Assembly (NCBI GenBank): GCA_040902745.1
Contig: JBBDWR010000010.1
Span: 62,001 to 126,000, forward strand
Length of the DNA: 64,000 nucleotides
Source of the DNA: JBBDWR01 sp040902745
GTDB lineage: Bacteria > Actinomycetota > UBA4738 > HRBIN12
Reading direction: 5' to 3'
Under the pieces are notes generated by a model. It was not told where the DNA came from and did no database searches. It was given only the letters and a program-made list of their open reading frames with translations. This document shows, piece by piece, positions 57,825-64,000 of this stretch. Position numbers and translations under genes: made by a program. Each line of letters begins with the position of its first letter. Position 1 is the first letter of the stretch.

Positions 57825-59018
57825 TCAATCCTCGGGCCAGCCCGTGTACACGTCGGCGCCGCGCTTGCGAAGTTCGTTGCCGATCACGACCCGTTGGATC
57901 TCCGAGGTACCCTCCCAGATCCGATCGACGCGCAGTTCCCGATACAGCCGCTCCACCGGGTACTCGCGCATGTAACCGCGACCCCCGAAGATCTGGACCG
58001 CCTTGTCGATCACGCGACCGGCGGTCTCCGAGCAAACCAGCTTGACCGCGCTCGAGAGCGCGTGCGTCTGCTTGCGTGTCGCTTCGCCGCGGGCGGCCTG
58101 CCACACCACGCGGTACAGCATCGACTTCGCCGCCATGATCTCAGCGGCCATATCCGCGAGCATGAACTCGATCGCCTGGAAGTCGATGATCGGACGGCCG
58201 AACTGCTCGCGCTCCTTGGCGAAGGCGAGCGAGAGATCGAGTGCCCGGGTCGAGGCCCCGATCGTCCGGGCGCCGATCATCAGTCGCTCCTCGACGAACC
58301 AGTCCTTGGTGAGCTCGTAACCGCCGCCGATGTCGCCGAGCACGCGATCCTCCTCGAGCCGAACGTCGTGGAAGGCGAAGATCGGGTGCTCGAACACGAA
58401 GGTGTGCATGTATCGGGGAGTGCGGACGAGTTCGACGCCCGGTGCGTTCTTGTCGACGAGGAACACGGTCGCTTTGGACGGCTCGCCATCGACGTGGGCG
58501 TGCACGAGGAAGAAGTCCGCGACGTCCCCGGACGTCACGTGCCACTTCTCCCCGTTGACCAACCACCCTTCGCCGTCGCGTACGGCGGTCGTGCGCACCA
58601 TCGTGGGGTCCGAGCCGGCGCCCTCCTCGGTGATCGCGTAGGCGTCGCGTCGCTCCCCGCGGATCGCGGGGAGCAGGAACCGTTCCCGTTGCTGCGGCGT
58701 GCCGTGTGCGAGCGGGATCGACGGGCGCCAAGGGATGTCCCACAGCGCACCGGTCGCCTTCCCCCACTGCTCCTCGATCAGCAGCTGTTGGAACAGGTCG
58801 TAGCCCTGACCGCCGTCCGACACCGAGTGGTTGATCGCGTTGAAGTCCCAGTCGAGCACGGCCCTCTTGGCCGAGGCCGCGCTGTCGGGTGTCAGGCCGT
58901 CGTGTTCCTCGCATTCGTCCTCGAGCGGGAACAGGATCTCCTCGGTGAACGACCGCGCCTTTTCCCGCAGGGCACGGTCGTGCAGGTTGAGTCGCAACTC
59001 CATCGACCGCTCCGGCAT
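57825..59018 (-). CDS. Acyl-CoA dehydrogenase
   Basis: Acyl-CoA dehydrogenase of 397 residues, paralog of 46936-48111. Motifs: AYAITEEGAGSDPTMVRTTA, WHVTSGDVADFFLV, RLMIGARTIGASTRALDL, FGRPIIDFQAIEFMLADM, FGGRGYMREYPVERLYREL and DRIWEGTSEIQRVVIG with the catalytic Glu. Substrate unknown. The binding region around residue 95 (RPSIPLAHGTPQQRERF) differs from the paralog. It begins 4 bases after the stop of the propeller-like gene, implying one operon. An internal ATG at 59003 is possible. Confidence 0.86.
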   Translation of the reverse strand: MPERSMELRLNLHDRALREKARSFTEEILFPLEDECEEHDGLTPDSAASAKRAVLDWDFNAINHSVSDGGQGYDLFQQLLIEEQWGKATGALWDIPWRPSIPLAHGTPQQRERFLLPAIRGERRDAYAITEEGAGSDPTMVRTTAVRDGEGWLVNGEKWHVTSGDVADFFLVHAHVDGEPSKATVFLVDKNAPGVELVRTPRYMHTFVFEHPIFAFHDVRLEEDRVLGDIGGGYELTKDWFVEERLMIGARTIGASTRALDLSLAFAKEREQFGRPIIDFQAIEFMLADMAAEIMAAKSMLYRVVWQAARGEATRKQTHALSSAVKLVCSETAGRVIDKAVQIFGGRGYMREYPVERLYRELRVDRIWEGTSEIQRVVIGNELRKRGADVYTGWPED

Positions 59019-59022
59019 GGCG

Positions 59023-60162
59023 TCAGCATCCCTTCCGCAGGACCAAGGCCGTGCCGCCCTCTTGGGTTTCCCGCGTTCCTACGGCCCATCCTTGGCCGTT
59101 GCGAGCGAGCATGAGACCTTCGAGCGACCCCGGGATCTCGCTCGTGGCCGGCTCCTTGACGGGCTCCCAGGTTTTTCCGGTCCACTTCGCGAACACCGGG
59201 CGGGGCCCGCCCTGGGTGGTGCGGACACCGACCGCGTCCGCCCGTCGAGGCGTCGTCTGCACGGCGTCGAGGATCGAGGTTCCCGCGAGTGCGACGGTGA
59301 CCCGCTCGAAGCCGCGACCGTCGAACAACGCTGCCATCGTCCCGAGTACCCAAGGATCCTCACCCGGCCCAGCATCGACCGAGTACAAGGCGTTGCGGGC
59401 GCGTTCCTCGGCGAGGAACTCGCGGAACCGGCGACCGTCACGTACCTCGGCGAAGGGGATGCTGACGAGTTCGGCAGGGTCGCCGCGGAACCCAGCGGCC
59501 ACGACGCGCCCGCGATCGTCGATCAGGACATCGCGGAGCACGCCCGTCTGCGAGTCGGGACGCTCGAGGACCCATCGGCGCCCGCCGAAGGACTCGATCA
59601 CCGGTTCACCCGTGCCGGCCACGACGTCGCCCGTGCCGCCCACCACGACGACCTCGTCCTTCGTCGCGTCCACCGCCAGCAGCGCTGCGTCCGAAGGCGT
59701 CTGACGCGCGAGCGTCTGCCGGTTCCACGTCTCGCCGTCCCAATGCAGCACGAGCGGCGTCTGCCCCTTCGCGGTGCGCGAGGTGCCGACCGCCCAGACA
59801 TCGTCGGATGCGAGAACGTCGATGCCGGTGAGCTCCGTCGAGCCGCGAACCCCCTTCAGCGCGGGCACCACCGTCTGCCATTCCCCGTCGACGGCGTGCA
59901 ACACGAGCGGTTCGTTCGCTCGCGAGCCGACCGCCCACACGTCCGTGGGTCGCAGGCCGGCCACATCGTGCAGCGCACTGGCTCCGACCCCGAGATCACC
60001 GGCGGCCACGGCATGCCAGTCCTCGCAGGTGACCTCCGGCCCGGGCGAGGGCGGCGCGACCACCTCCGCGGTGTTCGAGGAGAAGAAGAGGAAGCCCATA
60101 AGCGCGACGACGACGGAGGTCGCGGTGCCTGCGAGCAGGGCTTGTCGGTGCCGGTCGTCCAT
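59023..60162 (-). CDS. Membrane-anchored propeller-like protein
   Basis: A 379-residue protein with an N-terminal signal-anchor (LLAGTATSVVVALMGFLFF) and repeated blades of the form LxxDVWAVGSRxxxPLVLHxDGxxW. Seen: TDVWAVGSRANEPLVLHAVDGEW, DDVWAVGTSRTAKGQTPLVLHWDGETW and a final GQGWAVGTRETQEGGTALVLRKGC. Such repeats are common in exported proteins of high-GC bacteria and suggest a six- or seven-bladed propeller outside the cell. No catalytic motif is seen. It differs in sequence from the propeller at 35750. It is followed by the acyl-CoA dehydrogenase 4 bases downstream; why these two should be co-transcribed is not obvious. Confidence 0.6.
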   Translation of the reverse strand: MDDRHRQALLAGTATSVVVALMGFLFFSSNTAEVVAPPSPGPEVTCEDWHAVAAGDLGVGASALHDVAGLRPTDVWAVGSRANEPLVLHAVDGEWQTVVPALKGVRGSTELTGIDVLASDDVWAVGTSRTAKGQTPLVLHWDGETWNRQTLARQTPSDAALLAVDATKDEVVVVGGTGDVVAGTGEPVIESFGGRRWVLERPDSQTGVLRDVLIDDRGRVVAAGFRGDPAELVSIPFAEVRDGRRFREFLAEERARNALYSVDAGPGEDPWVLGTMAALFDGRGFERVTVALAGTSILDAVQTTPRRADAVGVRTTQGGPRPVFAKWTGKTWEPVKEPATSEIPGSLEGLMLARNGQGWAVGTRETQEGGTALVLRKGC

Positions 60163-60222
60163 CGGTGCCGCAACCTACAGGGTTTCGGCCCGTTGTGTTT
60201 CGGCGGTGGTCGGCGCTGCGCC

Positions 60223-60252
60223 TTGCCACGCGTGGCCGTGCGTGGGTACCGT
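60223..60252 (+). promoter_or_regulatory. Leaderless promoter of the second PYROXD2-like gene
   Basis: TTGCCA (60223-60228), 18 bases and TACCGT (60247-60252) put the transcription start at about 60259, exactly on the GTG start codon. The mRNA would be leaderless; no ribosome site is present. Confidence 0.55.
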
Positions 60253-60258
60253 CCCACC

Positions 60259-61881
60259 GTGAGCGGTTTCGAACGCGATGTCGTGATCGTCGGAGGTGGA
60301 CACAACGGCCTGGCATGCGCCGGCTACCTCGCGCGCGCGGGCCTCGACGTGCTCGTGCTCGAGCGCCGAGGTGTTCTCGGAGGGGCCGCGGTCACCGAGG
60401 AGCCGTGGCCTGGCTATCACGTGTCGTCGGCAAGCTACGTGGTGAGCCTGATGCCGCAGCAGGTCGTCGACGAGCTCGAACTCAAGCGGTTCGGGTACGA
60501 TGTATCGCTGATCACTCCCGACTACTTCGTCCCGTTCCCCGACGGCACCTCACTCACCCTCTGGGGCGACCTCGACCGGGATGTGGAGAACATCGGGAAG
60601 CTCAGCAAGCGCGACGCAGACGCCTACGTCGAGTTCGATCGCTATTTCGAGCGCATCGCCGAGCAGCTCAAGGAGTTGTTGTTCGTCGTGCCACCGAACA
60701 TCAGCTTGCGGGAGTTGCCCAAGCTCGCGACGACCGGCGGACGCTTCCGACGGTGGAGCGGACGTGACCTGTTCGAGTTCGTGCGGCTGTTCACGATGAG
60801 CGCATCCGATTTCCTCGATGAATGGTTCGAGGACGATCGCGTCAAAGGAGCGCTCGCGACGCAAGCGGTTGTCGGTTCTTGGGGAGGACCGATGTCCCCA
60901 GGGTCCGCGTACGTGTTGATGCACCATTGGATCGGCGAGATCGACGGGCATTTCGGCGCGTGGGGATGGGTGAAGGGCGGGATGGGAGGAGTGTCGTCGG
61001 CGCTGGCGGAATCGGCCCGCGCGTACGGCGCGGACATCCGCGCCGACCAGCCGGTCGCCCGCGTCTTGATCAACTCCGAAGGACGGGCGACGGGTGTCGA
61101 GCTCGACGACGGCTCGCAGATCCGAGCGAAGCGCGTCGTCTCGAACGCGCACCCGAAGACCACCTACCTCGACCTCGTCGGTGAGGGCTGGCTGCCTCCG
61201 CAGGTGGCCGAGGACATCAAGCGGTTCCGAACCCGCTCGGGTTCGGTGAAGGTGAACGTCGCGCTCTCCGAGTTGCCGACCTTCCCAGGGTGGGATCAAC
61301 CCGGTGACCTGCACAAGGGCCTCATGGCGGTATCGCCGTCGATCGAGTACCTCGAGCGCGCGTGGGACGACTGCAAGTACGGCCGCGCTGCGGAGCATCC
61401 CTACGTCGAGGTCGTGTTCCCCACGGCACACGAGCCCACCGGTCTGGCGCCCGACGGCAAGCACCTCATGCTCGGCTTCTCCCAGTACGCACCCTACGAA
61501 CTGCGATCCGGTTCTTGGGAGAGCGAACGCGAGGCCTACGGCGATCGTGTGCTCCAGGAGATCGAGTCATACGCGCCCGGACTACGGGCAAGCGTGGAGT
61601 ATGTGGAGGTGCTCGCCCCCAAGGACATGGAGGACAGGTTCGGGCTGCTGGGCGGCAACATCATGCAAGGAGAGCTCACACCCGATCAGCTGTTCTCGTT
61701 CCGGCCGGTACCCGGGTATGGCGACTACCGCACACCGATCAAGAACCTCTACCTGTGCGGCGCCGGTACACATCCCGGCGGCGGGGTGATGGGCGTGACG
61801 GGAAGGAATGCCGCCGGGGTTGTCGCGAAGGACCACAAGCGCGAAGAACTCGTTGACCGGGTGCGCCGGTTCGGTCGCTAG
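60259..61881 (+). CDS. Phytoene dehydrogenase/PYROXD2-like FAD oxidoreductase (paralog)
   Basis: FAD oxidoreductase of 540 residues, paralog of 50707-52326. Dinucleotide motif VVIVGGGHNGLACAGYLARAG, then LERRGVLGGAAVTEE. The conserved middle has LFTMSASDFLDEWFEDD and SWGGPMSPGSAYVLMHHW, followed by WVKGGMGGVSSAL. The closing segment is LYLCGAGTHPGGGVMGVTGRNAA. Substrate unknown. GTG 60259 begins directly at the conserved N-terminus and coincides with the predicted transcription start. The much longer open frame upstream (from 58831) is antisense to two minus-strand genes and is not coding. The amidase follows 78 bases later. Confidence 0.82.
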   Translation: MSGFERDVVIVGGGHNGLACAGYLARAGLDVLVLERRGVLGGAAVTEEPWPGYHVSSASYVVSLMPQQVVDELELKRFGYDVSLITPDYFVPFPDGTSLTLWGDLDRDVENIGKLSKRDADAYVEFDRYFERIAEQLKELLFVVPPNISLRELPKLATTGGRFRRWSGRDLFEFVRLFTMSASDFLDEWFEDDRVKGALATQAVVGSWGGPMSPGSAYVLMHHWIGEIDGHFGAWGWVKGGMGGVSSALAESARAYGADIRADQPVARVLINSEGRATGVELDDGSQIRAKRVVSNAHPKTTYLDLVGEGWLPPQVAEDIKRFRTRSGSVKVNVALSELPTFPGWDQPGDLHKGLMAVSPSIEYLERAWDDCKYGRAAEHPYVEVVFPTAHEPTGLAPDGKHLMLGFSQYAPYELRSGSWESEREAYGDRVLQEIESYAPGLRASVEYVEVLAPKDMEDRFGLLGGNIMQGELTPDQLFSFRPVPGYGDYRTPIKNLYLCGAGTHPGGGVMGVTGRNAAGVVAKDHKREELVDRVRRFGR

Positions 61882-61913
61882 TGGCCGCCCAACGTCTGAG
61901 CACGAAGCGAGGG

Positions 61914-61970
61914 TAGGCTCCCTCCATGCAGTCTCCCCGGAGCGAAGGCCCGAGGCTCGATGCTCGCTGA
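61914..61970 (+). promoter_or_regulatory. Promoter and 14-codon leader ORF before the amidase
   Basis: TAGGCT (61914-61919) predicts a start at about 61926, exactly on an ATG. This opens a 14-codon frame (61926-61967, stop TGA 61968-61970) that overlaps the amidase ATG at 61960 in another frame. The amidase itself lacks a close ribosome site, so its translation may depend on ribosomes finishing the leaderless mini-ORF. Confidence 0.35.
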
Positions 61971-63357
61971 GCTCGCCGCCGACGTCCGCGAACGTCGCGC
62001 GTCGGCCGCAGACCTCGTGCGTCGCTGTCTCGAACGGATCGACGAGCGCAATGGTTCCCTCAATGCCGTGATCGCCCGCGCCGACGAGTCGGCGCTCACC
62101 CAGGCCATGGCGATCACCGAGCGGATCTCCGCGGGAGAGGAGGTCGGCGCGCTCGCGGGCATCCCGGTGCTCGTGAAGGACGTGGAAGACGTCGCAGGGA
62201 TGCGAACGACCCACGGCTCCCTGCTGCACGCCGAGGATCCGCCGGCGAACCGGGACGCTCTCGTGGTTCGGCGACTTCGTGCCGAGGGGGCGATCGTCGT
62301 CGGCAAGACGAACGTCCCCGAGTTCGCGACCGACGGTTGCACCGACAACCGCATCTTCGGCTCGACGTGCAATCCGTGGGTCCCTGCTCGATCGCCGGGA
62401 GGGTCCTCAGGCGGAGCCGCCGCGGCACTTGCGGCAGGCATCGCACCGATCGCAACCGCGACGGACGGAGGCGGATCGGTCAGGATCCCGGCCTCGTTCT
62501 GTGGCCTCGCAGGGTTGAAGCCCACGAAGGGGATCATCGGGCGTGACCCGATCCCGATCTGGATGGACTTGAGCACGGCGGGACCGCTCGCGAGCTCGAT
62601 CGCGGACCTCCGTCTGCTGCTCTCGACGCTCGCGGGTCCAGCGGACGGCGATCCGACGGCGTTGCCCACGTGGATCCCGAAGCCGGGCCTGACGATTTTG
62701 CCGCACCGCGTTTACGCCCTGGAGCGCAACTCGCCGGCCGGTCCGCTCCCCGGCCCGGTGCAGGATGTGTTCACCGATGCGCTCGGGTCGATCGAGACCG
62801 ACCTCGGGCTCGAGGTGGAGCAGATCCACCACGAGAGGATCTACGGCGCGGGCAACATCGACGAGGATTGGTTCACGTACATCGCGGCCGAACACGCGCA
62901 CTACCTCGGGCGCGAGCGGATCGAAGCGAATGCTGACAGCTTCACGCCGGGGTTCCTCGAGACGATGCGCGAGGGCCTCGTGATCACCGCGGAGCAGTAC
63001 CTGGCCGTTCGGCGCCGGCGCTTCGAATACTGCCGCGCGCTCGACGAGTTGCTCGGCGAGGACGGACTGCTCGTACAGCCGACGATGCCGACCGAGGGAT
63101 GGGATCCGACCGGTGCAACGCCGGACGATCCGAACGCTTCCGCCGCCGCGACGGCCTACAACACGCAGGCTGCCAACATCACGGCGCATCCGGCGCTGTC
63201 GGTGCCGGCGGGCCGCCTGCCGGACGGGATGCCGTTCGGGCTCCAGATCACCGGCCCTCGGTTCCGCGACGGGCTCGTGTTGGAGTTCGGCGCTCGTTGG
63301 GAGCGGGCCAACGCCTGGCCGAGCACGGCACCGGGCTACACCTCGTTCGGCTCATAG
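61960..63357 (+). CDS. Amidase signature family hydrolase
   Basis: Amidase (AS family) of 465 residues, hydrolysing a carboxamide to acid plus ammonia or amine. The Ser-cisSer-Lys triad is complete: Lys in PVLVKDVED (about residue 73), the cis-Ser in SPGGSSGGAAAALAAG (about 146-161) and the nucleophile Ser in DGGGSVRIPA. GLKPTKGII follows as usual. Substrate unknown; it could release an amine or amino acid used by the neighbouring FAD oxidoreductase. ATG 61960 is the only sensible start. It ends 15 bases before the convergent DAO-family gene. Confidence 0.85.
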   Translation: MLAELAADVRERRASAADLVRRCLERIDERNGSLNAVIARADESALTQAMAITERISAGEEVGALAGIPVLVKDVEDVAGMRTTHGSLLHAEDPPANRDALVVRRLRAEGAIVVGKTNVPEFATDGCTDNRIFGSTCNPWVPARSPGGSSGGAAAALAAGIAPIATATDGGGSVRIPASFCGLAGLKPTKGIIGRDPIPIWMDLSTAGPLASSIADLRLLLSTLAGPADGDPTALPTWIPKPGLTILPHRVYALERNSPAGPLPGPVQDVFTDALGSIETDLGLEVEQIHHERIYGAGNIDEDWFTYIAAEHAHYLGRERIEANADSFTPGFLETMREGLVITAEQYLAVRRRRFEYCRALDELLGEDGLLVQPTMPTEGWDPTGATPDDPNASAAATAYNTQAANITAHPALSVPAGRLPDGMPFGLQITGPRFRDGLVLEFGARWERANAWPSTAPGYTSFGS

Positions 63358-63372
63358 CCCGATCCGGCCCGG

Positions 63373-64000
63373 CTACGGACCCAGGTGATAGCCCAGGCGG
63401 CGCGGAAGCCTGGCGACGAAGCGCACGAGAGGGTTGGAGCCACGGCCCAGGTCCTCGGCGTCGTCCTTGCGCAGGATCGCTTGGTTCGCGACGAACATTC
63501 CGACCGAGCGGATCGGCTCGGGCGGGAAGCGACGCGGCAGGTGACCGACCAGGGGAAGCTGCGCCCATCGATCATCTTCACCGAGGGCGAGTGACGCGAG
63601 GATCTTTCCCCCGAGGTGGCTTGGCGCTACCCCATTGCCCGTGTATCCGAAGCCGTAGTGGGTTCGGGTTCCCGCCAAGGTGCCGAAGGTCGGCAGGTGC
63701 GATCCCGTGACATCGATCGGGCCACCCCATGCGGCCTCGAGTTGCACGTCAGCGAGCGAAGGGAACATCCGGCGGAACTGCTGTGCGGTTCGTGCCACGA
63801 AGCCTTCGTCGTAGGAGAACCTGGGGCCGATCCGTCTGGCGACGTCGGGCTGCATCCCTCCCGCGCCGAAGGCGATCCGCCCGTCGGCCGTGGTCCGGAC
63901 GTAGTTGACCGCGGCGCGGAAATTCCACAGACCCTCGCCGCCGGTCCACCCGAGCGTCTCGAGATGCTCCGGTGCCGGTTCGGTCAGGACGATGTAGCTG
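63373..64000 (-). CDS. FAD-dependent oxidoreductase, DAO family (partial, runs off the window)
   Basis: C-terminal 208 residues of a DAO-family FAD oxidoreductase; the N-terminal FAD motif lies beyond the right edge. Visible from the edge inward: a SYIVLTEPAP strand, LGWTGGEGLWN, YVRTTADGRIAFGAG, LEAAWGGPIDVTGSHLPTFG, YGFGYTGNGVAPSHLGGKILASL and a final RRLGYHLGP. It aligns along its whole visible length with the oxidoreductase at 2632-4074 (GGPIDMTPSFLPFF, GFSGHGLCQTKLGGRILASL). The substrate is probably an amine or amino acid. Confidence 0.85.
   Translation of the reverse strand, partial: SYIVLTEPAPEHLETLGWTGGEGLWNFRAAVNYVRTTADGRIAFGAGGMQPDVARRIGPRFSYDEGFVARTAQQFRRMFPSLADVQLEAAWGGPIDVTGSHLPTFGTLAGTRTHYGFGYTGNGVAPSHLGGKILASLALGEDDRWAQLPLVGHLPRRFPPEPIRSVGMFVANQAILRKDDAEDLGRGSNPLVRFVARLPRRLGYHLGP

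Noticed and set aside
58831..60258. Long plus-strand open frame extending the 60259 FAD gene to over 1000 residues
   Set aside because: The upstream 476 codons are antisense to two well-supported minus-strand genes (acyl-CoA dehydrogenase and propeller-like protein) and show no family motif. The FAD motif starts right after GTG 60259.
1..64000. Mobile elements, integrases, CRISPR arrays, toxin-antitoxin or phage-defence genes
   Set aside because: No transposase, integrase, cas, nuclease or direct-repeat array was recognised on either strand. The region reads as metabolic chromosome.

Overview
The window looks like chromosome from a high-GC actinobacterium (Actinomycetota). It has dense coding on both strands, frequent GTG/TTG starts, many 4-base ATGA/GTGA gene overlaps and an F420-type luciferase-like oxidoreductase. 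Several start codons lie about 10 bases after a -10 box, so their transcripts are probably leaderless. The lineage cannot be placed more finely from sequence alone. I see no rRNA, intact tRNA, IS element, phage gene, integrase or CRISPR array, and no gene-free stretch longer than 300 bases.

The dominant theme is import and stepwise demethylation of choline, glycine betaine and related quaternary amines. At 19203-20861 is a choline dehydrogenase. At 20968-25076 is an OpuA/ProU-type betaine importer whose permease is a tandem fusion. At 25189-26637 is an aldehyde dehydrogenase; another, closer to betaine aldehyde dehydrogenases, is at 4509-5966. At 26747-35672 is a tightly overlapping operon: a dimethylglycine/sarcosine dehydrogenase-like FAD-GcvT fusion, a corrinoid protein, a small 'virulence factor' family protein, a methyl-THF:corrinoid methyltransferase, a RACo-like corrinoid reactivator, a non-pyrrolysine MttB-family methyltransferase and a MetF-like reductase. 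At 36858-41550 (minus) are all four sarcosine oxidase subunits, soxBDAG. Together these could take choline to glycine and pass each methyl carbon to tetrahydrofolate. An oxygenase route may coexist, because a Rieske oxygenase of the choline/betaine/carnitine type lies at 6708-7856.

Around this core are two PotBCD-like ABC cassettes (9339-13701 with an ATPase; 43595-46747 without one). There are also two acyl-CoA dehydrogenases, an enoyl-CoA hydratase, two ADP-forming acyl-CoA synthetase-like proteins, several FAD oxidases and an amidase. The CoA genes suggest a carnitine/butyrobetaine-like side-chain route feeding the betaine core, but this is inference.

Regulation is partly visible. Two BetI-like TetR paralogs (5987-6694; 49830-50465) and an IclR (41753-42541) are encoded. 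A shared 16-bp dyad, YTGANNNNNNGTTCAR, occurs at four intergenic promoters (13727, 46865, 50517, 50588) and is positioned to block transcription; the second TetR is the best candidate ligand. The IclR gene has a perfect 7-bp inverted repeat over its own -10 region. The rest is ordinary or unassigned: a polysaccharide deacetylase, DCC-family protein, MFS and DMT transporters, ROK kinase, Tat-exported phosphoesterase, two propeller-like exported proteins, and a membrane-anchored kinase-fold protein that has lost most catalytic residues.
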